A stretch of 64,000 nt of DNA from Pedobacter sp. Leaf170 (GTDB taxonomy: Bacteria > Bacteroidota > Bacteroidia > Sphingobacteriales > Sphingobacteriaceae), in contig NZ_CAKLBP010000003.1 of assembly GCF_920984665.1 (NCBI RefSeq), positions 421,950 to 485,949 on the forward strand, read 5' to 3'. Position 1 is the first letter of the stretch; every line of letters begins with the position of its first letter. Positions 44,702 to 53,927 of the stretch are shown here, piece by piece. Both the position numbers and the translations under genes were made by a program. The notes under the pieces are model-generated. The model saw only the letters and a program-made list of their open reading frames with translations, searched no databases and was not told the DNA's origin.

Positions 44702-46984
44702 TTAACTTCTTTTAAAAATCAGGCTAAATGTAGAGCCTTCGCCATTTACGGAATGTAAAACGACTTTACTGTCCATTAGTGCCATAAAAGTTCTACATAA
44801 AAGTAAACCCAAACCAGTTCCCTTTTCCTTATTTGTACCAAGTGTGCTAAATCCGGCACCCTGAAATGTAGAGTTATTAAAATGGTTAACCTGTCCTTCT
44901 GCCATACCAATTCCATTATCTGAAATGGAAATAACGACCTCATTCTCCTTAGTTGAAGATGCAATCGTAATTTTTCCGCCTTCGGGTGTAAATTTTATAG
45001 CGTTGCTTATTAAATTTCTTAAAACCAACGAGAGCATATTTTCATCTGCCCTGCAAATTGTATCTGGCTGAACATTGTTGTGAATAGAGATGCGCTTTAG
45101 GTCGGCAGAATCTTCAAAAGCATTTAATACATCGAGAATTAGCTTAGAAATATCCAATAGTTCTAAATAAGGGTTAAATCCTTGCATTTGGCTGGCTGCC
45201 CAGTTCAGTAAATTTTCCATCATTGATGATGTATACGCTAAACTATTCTTCAACGATGAAGCATATCTTGTGAGTTTTTCCTGTTCAATTTTACCTGCTT
45301 CTAATAGCTGAATAAATGATATTAATGAATTTACAGGCGTTCTCATATCATGACTAACGATACTGAAAATCCGGTCCTTAACCCTACTCAGCTGTTCTAA
45401 TTCTGCTTTTTGTTTGTTTATTATTTTATTTAATCTGGTGGTTTTACGTTGATTGAAATAAATTAGCGCTGCAGTTAACATTACCAAGGTAATTGCAACC
45501 GTTAAAAATATTTTCACCTTCCCGTCAAATTCAATTTGTTGTTTTTGCTCTGAAATTTGTCTGTTTTTTAGATAATTATCGTAATCTGATTGCAACTTTG
45601 ACCTTTCAAAATTACTGCTTTGTAGATCTTTCTCCTTGCCCACCAATTTAAGCTCTTTCTGATTTAACAAGAGTTTTTGCTCTTGTTGCTTTGCCAAAAG
45701 CAACTGTTCTTTTAAGGTTGCATCAGAAACTTGCTGCATAAGCTTGTAGTCGTTCTCCTTAACCCCAAAATCTAACATAAGCTGTCTTCTGGTTACTTCG
45801 CGTTCTTTATCCTCATCAAATAATTTATCTTTTGCAATGATGTATTTCTTATAATAATCTAATGATTCTTTATATCTATTCAAATCAAGATAGATTTCAC
45901 TAAGTTTTAAGAGTACATTTCTCTGAATATCTAAAAAATTCATTTCTAATGAAGTATTGAGCGCTGAATTTAATGTTTCAATAGCATCATTATATCTTTT
46001 CTGATTTTTGTAGAATTCCCCTAAAGTTTCCAGCGTTACTGCGTAATAGGCTTTTTGTCCAGTTTGCTCATCATACTTTAATGCTTCTAAATAAAACTTC
46101 AGTGCTAATGCTTCATGCCCTTGCTGCTCGTAAACTTTACCAATATTTCTTTTAAATGACGAAATACTTAACTGATTATCAGAATTTTCAGAGATTTTTA
46201 ATCCTCTGTTAAAATAGTCTAAAGCAACATCGAGCCTCTGTTCGGGTTTAAGCCCGATATCTAATAAGTCAGCAGTGTTTGCCGCCATGTAACTTTCTCC
46301 TAAACATCGGTAGGCAAAAGCTATTCCCGTTTGGTCGTTATTGGCAGTGAATAATTTTAATGCTCTTTTTGCGTATTCAGTGGCCGATTTCTGCTTATTC
46401 AATGCTTGATAAACTGTCGCAATATTAATGTAACAGCTAGCCAAATCTTCCTGACTATTTGTTTTTTGATACAGAAACATTGCTTTTTGATTTGCTTCCA
46501 GCGATTTCACATAGTCTGGAATAGATCCATAAAGCGCACTCATATTTAGATAAATATCTGCCTGCTTATACTCGTTCTTTAGGATTTGATATTCATTTAA
46601 AGCTTTTTTATAATACTTTTCGGCTTCCAGATAATTGCCTAGGCCGTGATTAAATAAAGCTCTGCGATTATAAATCACTGCAGAAAAATCTCTTCTGCCT
46701 AGCTTTTGAGATAACTGTAAACTTTTCTGATAATACTCCTCAATTTTTGATGAACTTTTGAGCAGCATGTATTCCCTCATAATAAAATAAAGCGTTTTCA
46801 TTTTATTAGAATCGGGCCTAGAATATTTTTGGTTGACTTTAAAAAGACTATCTAACTTACGCGGAATAACAGTTTGCGCAAAGGTTTTAGAAAATAAGAG
46901 TATAAGAGTTAAAATTAGTAAAGATTGTTTAAACAATCTTCTACCATAAAGCCATTCACTAATCTCAGTTCTCCTGTAAACCAT
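44702..46984 (-). CDS. TPR-containing sensor histidine kinase
   Basis: This 760-residue protein has a signal/anchor segment (FKQSLLILTLILLFSKTFAQ), about seven tetratricopeptide repeats in the periplasmic half (about 60-420; e.g. LGNYLEAEKYYKKALNEYQI), a coiled coil, one transmembrane helix (KIFLTVAITLVMLTAALIYF), then HisKA with IFSIVSHDMRTPVNS and HATPase with NLISNAIKFTPEGG, ISDNGIGM and GTGLGLLLC. All catalytic boxes are intact. It likely senses a periplasmic protein or peptide through the TPRs. It converges with the LytTR regulator gene, 1 bp between stops, with no terminator between. Confidence 0.92.
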   Translation of the reverse strand: MVYRRTEISEWLYGRRLFKQSLLILTLILLFSKTFAQTVIPRKLDSLFKVNQKYSRPDSNKMKTLYFIMREYMLLKSSSKIEEYYQKSLQLSQKLGRRDFSAVIYNRRALFNHGLGNYLEAEKYYKKALNEYQILKNEYKQADIYLNMSALYGSIPDYVKSLEANQKAMFLYQKTNSQEDLASCYINIATVYQALNKQKSATEYAKRALKLFTANNDQTGIAFAYRCLGESYMAANTADLLDIGLKPEQRLDVALDYFNRGLKISENSDNQLSISSFKRNIGKVYEQQGHEALALKFYLEALKYDEQTGQKAYYAVTLETLGEFYKNQKRYNDAIETLNSALNTSLEMNFLDIQRNVLLKLSEIYLDLNRYKESLDYYKKYIIAKDKLFDEDKEREVTRRQLMLDFGVKENDYKLMQQVSDATLKEQLLLAKQQEQKLLLNQKELKLVGKEKDLQSSNFERSKLQSDYDNYLKNRQISEQKQQIEFDGKVKIFLTVAITLVMLTAALIYFNQRKTTRLNKIINKQKAELEQLSRVKDRIFSIVSHDMRTPVNSLISFIQLLEAGKIEQEKLTRYASSLKNSLAYTSSMMENLLNWAASQMQGFNPYLELLDISKLILDVLNAFEDSADLKRISIHNNVQPDTICRADENMLSLVLRNLISNAIKFTPEGGKITIASSTKENEVVISISDNGIGMAEGQVNHFNNSTFQGAGFSTLGTNKEKGTGLGLLLCRTFMALMDSKVVLHSVNGEGSTFSLIFKRS

Positions 46985-47219
46985 TGCTCAAATCTTAATT
47001 ACCTCGGTATTTTTGGTTACATTAAGAAACTACATAAAACGGAACTGAAAAAGAAATTCTTTTCTAGCAATAGAAAAGAATTGAGGAATGATCGGTTTCT
47101 TAATTATTACCGAAAGATAATTTTTTTTAATTAATAGATAAACCCAAATGTTTGTTTAATGCATTTAAAACGATTTTTTTTGAGTATAAATACAGCTTTA
47201 CAACCTTTAGTTGTTCGAT

Positions 47220-49640
47220 TTAAAACAAACTGATAAATTTAGTTGGATTAGATTCCTGCATCATTTCATACACAAGTTCTATAATATCATCAACCGATGG
47301 TTTACTAAAATAATCGCCGTCTGATCCAAATGGAGGTCGGTGTGCTTTTGCAGTGAGCGTTCTTGGTTGTCCATCAAGATTAAAATAACCTTTCTGCTGC
47401 TCTAAAATTTGTTGTAATATATAAGCTGAAGCACCTCCTGGAACATCTTCATCTACAACTAAAAGCTTATTTGTTTTTTTAAGTGATGTAGCGCAAACTT
47501 TAGTTTTGTCGAATGGTAACAGGGTTTGAGGATCAACAATTTCAACTGAAATACCTAAAGTTGCCAACTCTTCTGCGGCTTCTTGTACAAGTTTTAAAGT
47601 TGAGCCATACGATACAATTGTAATATCTGTTCCTTCTTCTAAAACTTCGGCTATCCCTAACGGAATTGTGAATGCTCCAACGTTATCAGGCAATTTTTCC
47701 TTTAAACGATATCCATTTAAGCACTCAATTACAACGGCAGGTTCATCAGCCCTGAATAAAGTATTGTACATACCTGCTGCCTGCGTCATATTTCTTGGTA
47801 CGCAAAGGTGCAATCCTCTTAATGAACCTAAGAGCATACCAATTGGCGAGCCCGAATGCCAAACACCTTCAAGCCTATGACCGCGTGTTCTGACGATTAC
47901 CGGTGCTTTTTGAATGCCTTTTGTACGATAGGACAATGAAGCCAAATCATCGCTGAGTACATTAAGTGCAAAAATTAAATAATCTAAATATTGTATTTCG
48001 GCAATAGGTTTTAAACCTCTCATGGCCAAACCGATACCTTGCCCCATGATAGTCATTTCACGAATACCGGTATCTGTAATACGCAATTCGCCATATTTCG
48101 CCTGTAAACCTGCAAAACCTTGATTTACATCACCTATATTTCCTAAATCTTCACCAAAAGCCACTAATCGCTGATCGCGGGCAAAATTTGCATCAAAACA
48201 AGCGTTTAAAACTTCTCGGCCATCTACCATTTTAGATAAATCGTTAAATTCGGCTTCTACAATCTCAATTTTATCCGGAGATTCGTTTCCATTGGTATAA
48301 AGTTTTGAATTATATCTTGCGTAATTTAAACCTTCCTGATTTTTATACCAATTCAGTAATTCATCACGCTCTGCAGAATTAAACTTTACAGAAAGACGTA
48401 TCGCTTTGCGGGCAATTGTAAATATTTCACGTCTTTGAGCATCAGCAATAGAAGCCAATTGAGTAGAAAGCTTTGCCAGTTCGGGCTGGTGCTTTACCAT
48501 CCCTCCAATTAAATCAATTACCTGTTTTTGCTCTGGTTTAATGCTATCTAAAAACTCATTCCATGCTTCTTTTTGAGCATTACGAACAAATGCTTTAGCT
48601 GTTTTTTCTAATTCAGCAAGGTCTTCTTCAGAAATTATAGCCGATTCCAGCATCCATTCTCTCATTTTTAAGATGCAATCGTGCTCGTTTTCCCAACCTA
48701 ATCTATCTTTTGATTTATAACGTTCATGAGAACCCGAAGTACTGTGACCTTGCGGCTGTGTAAGCTCTGTAACATGAATAAGTACGGGTACATGCTCTTC
48801 CCTGCAAACGTTAATTGCCTTTTCATAAACTTCGCATAAAGCGGGATAATCCCATCCTTTAACCTTATAAATTTCGTAGCCTGCAAGTTCCTTTGTACGC
48901 TGAAAGCCTTTTAAAACTTCAGAAATATCTTCTTTAGTGGTTTGATATTTTGCCGGAACGGAGATACCATAAGCATCATCCCATATAGAAATGGCCATAG
49001 GAATTTGTAAAACACCGGCAGCATTAATCGCCTCGAAAAATACACCTTCAGAAGTAGAAGCATTGCCAATTGTACCAAATGCTACCTCGTTTCCATTAAC
49101 CGAGAAGTGTTTTAAATAATCTAATTCTTTATTGTTTCTAAAAAGTTTAGATGCATAAGCCAGACCAACCAAACGAGCCATTTGACCACCGGTTGGAGAA
49201 ATATCTGACGAACAATTTTTAGTTTGTGTTAAATCATTCCAGCTTCCATCTTCGTTGATAGATTTTGTTGCAAAATGACAATTCATTTGCCTGCCGCCCG
49301 AAAAAGGATCGGCACCTTCTGCCGGATTTGCGTACAATTGAGCAAAAAATTCTTTTATTGTAGAGATACCCGTTGCAAAAGCAAAAGTTTGATCACGGTA
49401 ATAGCCAGAACGCCAGTCGCCTTTTTTAAAAGCTTTAGCCATTGCTATTTGAGGAACCTCTTTACCATCGCCAAAAATGCCAAATTTCGCCTTCCCGGTT
49501 AACACTTCTCTTCTGCCTAAAACGCTAGCCTGACGGCTTTCAAAGGCAATTTTATAGTCGTTTATAACGATAGATTTAAAATCGTTAAAACTTAATTCAG
49601 AAGCATCAATAGAGTTGGTAATCAATTTTTCATTCTGCAT
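47220..49640 (-). CDS. 2-oxo acid dehydrogenase E1, alpha-beta fusion
   Basis: The start is ATG 49640 (806 residues; MQNEKLITNS); TTG 49649 is possible but less likely. The N-terminal half is an E1-alpha (about 60-400; thiamine diphosphate site GTIGNASTSEGVFFEAINAA) and the C-terminal half an E1-beta (about 460-790; REVLNACFDANFARDQRLVA, FGEDLGNIGDVNQGF, VDPQTLLPFD, VVDEDVPGGASAYILQQIL). It decarboxylates a 2-oxo acid, branched-chain or pyruvate, within a dehydrogenase complex. Fused E1 of this kind is common in Bacteroidota. E2 and E3 genes are not nearby. Confidence 0.9.
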   Translation of the reverse strand: MQNEKLITNSIDASELSFNDFKSIVINDYKIAFESRQASVLGRREVLTGKAKFGIFGDGKEVPQIAMAKAFKKGDWRSGYYRDQTFAFATGISTIKEFFAQLYANPAEGADPFSGGRQMNCHFATKSINEDGSWNDLTQTKNCSSDISPTGGQMARLVGLAYASKLFRNNKELDYLKHFSVNGNEVAFGTIGNASTSEGVFFEAINAAGVLQIPMAISIWDDAYGISVPAKYQTTKEDISEVLKGFQRTKELAGYEIYKVKGWDYPALCEVYEKAINVCREEHVPVLIHVTELTQPQGHSTSGSHERYKSKDRLGWENEHDCILKMREWMLESAIISEEDLAELEKTAKAFVRNAQKEAWNEFLDSIKPEQKQVIDLIGGMVKHQPELAKLSTQLASIADAQRREIFTIARKAIRLSVKFNSAERDELLNWYKNQEGLNYARYNSKLYTNGNESPDKIEIVEAEFNDLSKMVDGREVLNACFDANFARDQRLVAFGEDLGNIGDVNQGFAGLQAKYGELRITDTGIREMTIMGQGIGLAMRGLKPIAEIQYLDYLIFALNVLSDDLASLSYRTKGIQKAPVIVRTRGHRLEGVWHSGSPIGMLLGSLRGLHLCVPRNMTQAAGMYNTLFRADEPAVVIECLNGYRLKEKLPDNVGAFTIPLGIAEVLEEGTDITIVSYGSTLKLVQEAAEELATLGISVEIVDPQTLLPFDKTKVCATSLKKTNKLLVVDEDVPGGASAYILQQILEQQKGYFNLDGQPRTLTAKAHRPPFGSDGDYFSKPSVDDIIELVYEMMQESNPTKFISLF

Positions 49641-49746
49641 CGTAATCAAATATTGGTTGTCGCAAATATATATAAAATTAAAAGTTTGCCTTTATCCTAA
49701 ATTGTAAAATTATATATGGGTTGATAAAATATATTTGGAATAGTTT

Positions 49747-49775
49747 TTGTTTTACTCCTATTAATATTAAATTTG
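49747..49775 (+). promoter_or_regulatory. Promoter of the DUF1573 gene
   Basis: TTG (49747-49749) and TAAATTTG (49768-49775) are 18 bp apart, close to the TTG-N19-TAnnTTTG consensus. Transcription would begin near 49781, giving a leader of about 33 nt before ATG 49814. Confidence 0.55.
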
Positions 49776-49813
49776 TTTAATAAGTTTAACAAACATTTTT
49801 TCAACGCAGAAAC

Positions 49814-50209
49814 ATGAAAAAGATTTTTATATTATTCGCCTTTGTAATGGGATTTGGTTTAGTTGCTAATGCACAAACCGCAGCTAAAGCAGAGTTTAAA
49901 TTTGAGGCTGAAACCCATGATTTTGGTAAGATTACGGTTAATAAACCTGTAACTTACGATTTTAAATACACAAATGTTGGCGAAGAGCCATTAATTATCA
50001 CTAAAGCAGAAGCTAGTTGCGGTTGTACTGTACCAAAATACACAACAGTTCCTTTGAAAAAAGGTGAAAGCGGAACAATTTCAGTTACGTTTAGCGCTGC
50101 AGGTGCACCACAACCTTTCACCAAAACGGTTACAGTTACATCAAATGCTAAAACGCCAATTAAAGTGCTTTATATTAAAGGTGAAACTGTTGCCTCAGCA
50201 ACAAAATAA
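49814..50209 (+). CDS. DUF1573 exported protein
   Basis: This 131-residue protein has a signal peptide (MKKIFILFAFVMGFGLVANA) and one Ig-like DUF1573 domain: ETHDFGKITVNKPVTYDFKY, TNVGEEPLIITKAEASCGCT, then VTFSAAGAPQPFTKTVTVTS. The conserved Cys-Gly-Cys is present. The family is abundant in Bacteroidota, located in the periplasm or surface, and of unknown function. It has a good promoter upstream and a strong terminator downstream. Confidence 0.92.
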   Translation: MKKIFILFAFVMGFGLVANAQTAAKAEFKFEAETHDFGKITVNKPVTYDFKYTNVGEEPLIITKAEASCGCTVPKYTTVPLKKGESGTISVTFSAAGAPQPFTKTVTVTSNAKTPIKVLYIKGETVASATK

Positions 50210-50230
50210 TTTTTTAATCTATAATCTTTA

Positions 50231-50260
50231 AAAAGTCCCGATTTTCATCGGGACTTTTTT
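50231..50260 (+). terminator. Strong intrinsic terminator, 11 bp before the aminotransferase start
   Basis: AAAAGTCCCGAT pairs with ATCGGGACTTTT around TTTC, followed by further Ts. It ends the DUF1573 transcript. The T-tract runs into TATTTTTG (50260-50267), which matches the -7 consensus, so it may also belong to the promoter of the next gene. Confidence 0.9.
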
Positions 50261-50271
50261 ATTTTTGTGCC

Positions 50272-51471
50272 ATGCCAAAAATTTCACAAAAAGGTTTGCA
50301 GATGCCTGCATCGCCAATCAGAAGATTAACGCCATTTGCAGATAAAGCAAAGCAAGATGGTAAAAAGGTTTTTCATTTAAATATTGGTCAGCCAGATATA
50401 GAAACGCCAGAAGGAATGTTAAATGCAATTAAAAACATCGATTTTGATGTTTGGGCTTACACTCCGTCTGAAGGCACTCTAGCTTATCGCCAAAAACTTA
50501 CCGAATACTATAATAAACTTGGTTATAATATCAAACCTGAAAACATTTTGGTTACTGTTGGTGGTTCTGAAGCCATTACAATTGCAATGCTAACCTGTGT
50601 AAATGAAGGTGATGAAATCATTATTCCTGAGCCTTTTTACGCAAACTACAATGGTTTTGCTTGCATGAGTAATGTTGTTGTAAAACCAATTTTATCTTAT
50701 ATCGAGAATGGTTTTGCATTGCCACCGATAGCAGAATTTGAAAAACTGATTACCGATAAAACAAAAGCAATCATCATTTGTAATCCAAATAATCCTACGG
50801 GATACCTTTATTCGAGAGCAGAATTAGAAGCTTTAAAATCACTTTGTGTAAAATATGATTTGTTCTTATTCTCTGATGAGGCTTACCGCGAATTTTGTTA
50901 TGACGGACGTGAATTTATTTCTCCAATGCATTTAGATGGCCTGGATGAGAATGTGGTTGTAATGGATACTGTTTCTAAACGTTACAGCGCTTGTGGTGCT
51001 CGTTTGGGTTGTTTAATTACAAAAAACAAAGAGGTTCTCGCATCGGGATTAAAATTTGCACAAGCCAGGTTAAGCCCAGGTATGGTTGAGCAAATTGCCG
51101 GAGCAGCTGCTGTTGATACACCAGATAGTTACTTTGAAAAAGTTAACACAGAATATACACTTCGTAGAGATACGCTTGTGGAGCGGTTGAATAATATTGA
51201 AGGTGTTTTCTGCCCAAATCCAGGCGGCGCATTTTACGTTGTTGCAAAATTCCCGATTGATGATGCTGATAAATTCTGCCAATGGATGCTTGAAGAATTT
51301 AGCCATAATAACCAAACCGTTATGATGGCGCCTGCAACTGGTTTTTACTCAACCGCAGGTTCTGGAAAAAATGAAGTTAGAATGGCTTATGTTTTAAATA
51401 CTGATGATTTAAATGCATCGATGGATTGTTTAGAACTTGCTTTGAAACAATATCCAGGTAGAGTAATTTAA
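50272..51471 (+). CDS. PLP-dependent class I aminotransferase
   Basis: This 399-residue protein has the fold type I landmarks: HLNIGQPDIETPEGML, VTVGGSEAITIAMLTCVNEG, IICNPNNPTGYLYSRAEL, FLFSDEAYREF, and the PLP Lys in DTVSKRYSACGARLG, with the substrate Arg in NEVRMAYVLNTDD. It is an aspartate/aromatic-type aminotransferase. Prephenate or phenylpyruvate transamination would complete the Phe/Tyr route upstream, but this gene is 7 kb away and its substrate is not readable. It is bounded by terminators on both sides. Confidence 0.9.
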   Translation: MPKISQKGLQMPASPIRRLTPFADKAKQDGKKVFHLNIGQPDIETPEGMLNAIKNIDFDVWAYTPSEGTLAYRQKLTEYYNKLGYNIKPENILVTVGGSEAITIAMLTCVNEGDEIIIPEPFYANYNGFACMSNVVVKPILSYIENGFALPPIAEFEKLITDKTKAIIICNPNNPTGYLYSRAELEALKSLCVKYDLFLFSDEAYREFCYDGREFISPMHLDGLDENVVVMDTVSKRYSACGARLGCLITKNKEVLASGLKFAQARLSPGMVEQIAGAAAVDTPDSYFEKVNTEYTLRRDTLVERLNNIEGVFCPNPGGAFYVVAKFPIDDADKFCQWMLEEFSHNNQTVMMAPATGFYSTAGSGKNEVRMAYVLNTDDLNASMDCLELALKQYPGRVI

Positions 51472-51490
51472 AAAACTACAACCTTAAAAT

Positions 51491-51526
51491 CACAAAAGGC
51501 TTCAATTTAAATTGAGGCCTTTTGTG
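51491..51526 (+). terminator. Intrinsic terminator after the aminotransferase gene
   Basis: Two 18-nt arms (51491-51508 and 51509-51526) starting CACAAAAGGC are complementary with one G:U pair, followed by TTTC. The loop comes from the AT-rich centre. Confidence 0.8.
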
Positions 51527-51630
51527 TTTCCGTTAAATTAAAAATTCTTAAATTCTTAGTACAGATTAATCCTTTTATGTTGCCGGCAGTCAAAATATCA
51601 TTCAATTAATGAATTCTCAGCATCAAATTA

Positions 51631-51780
51631 ATGAAATTTGTAAAGTATATCATGAAATTAATTAAATCAGCAGTAAATTTTTCGAAAGATAAAGAGCAAA
51701 ACAAGCTGATTCTATTTATTTTGATTCTTAGTGCAATATTAATCGCTATAATTCTACTAAGGCAAATTTATTTATTGTAA
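51631..51780 (+). CDS. 49-residue single-pass membrane protein
   Basis: A frame from ATG 51631 to TAA 51780 (or from ATG 51652) encodes a basic amphipathic start (KFVKYIMKLIKSAVNF), a polar stretch SKDKEQNK, and a strong transmembrane helix (LILFILILSAILIAIILLRQ). The positive-inside layout and clean hydrophobic block suggest a real small protein. It lies in a 368-bp gap between the aminotransferase and DUF6965 genes. Function unknown. Confidence 0.45.
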   Translation: MKFVKYIMKLIKSAVNFSKDKEQNKLILFILILSAILIAIILLRQIYLL

Positions 51781-51839
51781 TTATTTTAAAATTATATAAT
51801 TAAGGATTAACAAATTGATTGGTTTATTATCTTTGGGCT

Positions 51840-52049
51840 ATGACAATCCCTGAACTCGAAGAATATTTTAAATCAGTAGAGAAACCCGTTACCCCACTCC
51901 TGCTTAATCCGGCTACCATCATAAATGACTATGAGCATTTTTTGGAAAGTCATTTTGCGCCTTTAAGAAAAGATCCGGATTCTAGAGTAAACCAGCCTTT
52001 ACTCTGGCGTTTAAAAGCTTTAAAGTTACTTATAGAATCAAATGCTTAA
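51840..52049 (+). CDS. DUF6965-like small protein
   Basis: The start is ATG 51840 (69 residues, MTIPELEEYFKSVEKPVTPL). Sequence blocks ELEEYFKSVE, a Pro-Leu-Leu-Leu-Asn, INDYEHFLESHFAPLRKDPD and LLWRLKALKLLIESNA match the DUF6965 pattern common in Sphingobacteriaceae. No function is known. TATCTTTG (51828-51835) ends 4 bp before the start codon, so its mRNA is probably leaderless or nearly so. Confidence 0.7.
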   Translation: MTIPELEEYFKSVEKPVTPLLLNPATIINDYEHFLESHFAPLRKDPDSRVNQPLLWRLKALKLLIESNA

Positions 52050-52130
52050 TCCGGAATTTACATTTAATACATTCTGTTCATCAACAGTTAACATCTAAAA
52101 ATTATTTTTACTCAATTAAATTTCAAGATT

Positions 52131-52913
52131 ATGAAACAAGGTTTACTTATTGATATGGACGGCGTGATTTACAGCGGTGAAGAATTAATTTTTGGTGCTG
52201 ATAAGTTTATTAAAAATTTAATTGACGAAGATATTCCTTTTGCTTTTATGACCAACAACAGTCAAAGAACGAGCTTAGAGGTTGTGCGTAAACTAAAAGG
52301 TTTAGGCATTACAGTTGATGAAAGTCATGTATATACAAGTGCAATGGCTACAGCTAAGTTTTTGGCCGATCAGAGTCCGAATGGAACAGCTTATGTTTTA
52401 GGTGAAGGCGGGTTATTGAGTAGTTTGCACGATAACGGCATCACATTGGTAAATACCGACCCGGAATTTGTGGTGCTTGGAGAAGGCAGAAATTTTACTT
52501 TAGAAATGGTTCAGAGAGCGGTTGATATGATTTTGGCAGGCGCCAAATTTATTACAACAAATCGTGATCCTTCACCAAAAAAGCCAGGATGGAACAATCT
52601 TGGTATTGCAGCAACAACGGCCATGATTGAGGAAGCTACCGGCAGAAAAGCATTTGTAACCGGCAAACCAAGTCCGGTAATGATGCGTTCTGCAAGAAAA
52701 TTTTTAGGACTAGAAACCAGCGAAACTACCGTAATTGGTGATACAATGGAAACCGACATTCAAGGTGGTGTGCAGATGGGTTACAAAACCATTTTAGTGT
52801 TATCTGGTATTGCAAGTAAAGATAGGCTTGGCCACTACGCTTTTAAACCTGATATGGTTGCCAGTTCTGTAGATGAAATTCAGTTTCCATTAAGTTGGTG
52901 GGCTAATAAATAA
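52131..52913 (+). CDS. HAD-IIA family hydrolase (NagD-like)
   Basis: This 260-residue protein has the motif I GLLIDMDGVIYSGEE, the AFMTNNSQRTS motif II typical of HAD-IIA, a C2 cap in the middle (about 80-185), motif III Lys in FVTGKPSPVMMRSA and motif IV in VIGDTMETDIQGGVQMGYKT. Members dephosphorylate nucleotides or small phosphates such as phosphoglycolate. The nearest neighbours give no substrate clue. Confidence 0.9.
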   Translation: MKQGLLIDMDGVIYSGEELIFGADKFIKNLIDEDIPFAFMTNNSQRTSLEVVRKLKGLGITVDESHVYTSAMATAKFLADQSPNGTAYVLGEGGLLSSLHDNGITLVNTDPEFVVLGEGRNFTLEMVQRAVDMILAGAKFITTNRDPSPKKPGWNNLGIAATTAMIEEATGRKAFVTGKPSPVMMRSARKFLGLETSETTVIGDTMETDIQGGVQMGYKTILVLSGIASKDRLGHYAFKPDMVASSVDEIQFPLSWWANK

Positions 52914-52978
52914 AATTCAATTTTAAATGTTGACAAATAAATTCAAGTGCAAAGCATCTTGTTTTTATTTTTGCAGCA

Positions 52979-53329
52979 ATGTCTTCTAAATACAAAACAC
53001 TATTTCAATTTGAAAACCAGGAACTGGTAATAATTGAAATTAAACGACTTGATTTACCCGAAACTGCCACTTTGAATGAGATTTTTCATTGGCTTTATTT
53101 TGAGAAGGATACAAAATCACTAATTAAATTATGGTTTCGTTCTATGGATTCATCTACTGAAATTGAAGAACGTTTTTTTGAACAGGGTTATTTAAAATTT
53201 AATTTAACTGAAGCTACATATATAGAGAAATACAATTCATCACAACATAAGCTTAAAAACTGTAGTAAAGAAGCGTTAAATAGTGAAATAAAAGCTTCAA
53301 TTGAAGATTACTTGAAAAAGGCGTATTAA
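52979..53329 (+). CDS. Hypothetical 116-residue protein
   Basis: This soluble, acidic-basic mixed protein starts MSSKYKTLFQFENQELVIIE and has no signal peptide. A central helix-rich part (LNEIFHWLYFEKDTKSLIKL) and a Lys-rich end (LKNCSKEALNSEIKASIEDY) are seen. I do not recognise a family. TATTTTTG at 52966-52973 ends 5 bp before the start, again pointing to a nearly leaderless mRNA. It converges with a single-domain response regulator 6 bp away. Confidence 0.6.
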   Translation: MSSKYKTLFQFENQELVIIEIKRLDLPETATLNEIFHWLYFEKDTKSLIKLWFRSMDSSTEIEERFFEQGYLKFNLTEATYIEKYNSSQHKLKNCSKEALNSEIKASIEDYLKKAY

Positions 53330-53335
53330 AGTAAA

Positions 53336-53692
53336 TTACTTTAGCTGCAACCTAACGATTGCTAAAAGGTCTTCAACATCGAAAGGCTTAATTATAAATC
53401 CGTCAGCAAAACAAGGAATTTCTAAAAACTGTGTTGGCTTTAAGGCAGATAAAAGTACAATAGGAATTTGCATACTTTTCGGATTTTTCTTTATCAGGTT
53501 ACAGAGTATTCTACCATCAGCGCAACTGAGTTGAATATCCATTATGATTAATTTTGGATGGTAGCTCTGAATAACAGCTTGAAGCATATCACAATTGTGA
53601 ATACTTTCTACTTCAAAGTTTTCTCGCTCAAGAATTGATGTAAGTAAATCGGCGTTAAATACGTCATCATCAACAATCAGTATTTTTGACAT
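53336..53692 (-). CDS. Single-domain response regulator
   Basis: This 118-residue protein is one receiver domain: ILIVDDDVFNADLLTSIL with the acidic pocket, phosphoacceptor Asp in LIIMDIQLSCADGR, the Ser of VLLSALKP and Lys of FIIKPFDVEDLL. There is no output domain, so it passes its signal through protein contact or phosphotransfer. No kinase is adjacent in the same direction; its partner is unknown. The divergent gene at 53928 encodes a coiled-coil membrane protein, which could be linked. Confidence 0.9.
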   Translation of the reverse strand: MSKILIVDDDVFNADLLTSILERENFEVESIHNCDMLQAVIQSYHPKLIIMDIQLSCADGRILCNLIKKNPKSMQIPIVLLSALKPTQFLEIPCFADGFIIKPFDVEDLLAIVRLQLK

Positions 53693-53927
53693 ATCGGGAG
53701 ATTCGGTACTTAAATCTAAGTATTATTACTTATAATAGAAAATAGATGGAATAAGTCTTTTTAGCTGATATACAAATACTTATCGAAACCTGTAATAAAT
53801 AATGATCAGTAACGAAAATATTTAGGCAATATTAATGCGCCTTTATAAAATAATTCAATCGTAATTTTAAGGATGAAAGTTATTAAATAATTACTACTGG
53901 CATAATTTTTATAATTTTAACGGCGAT

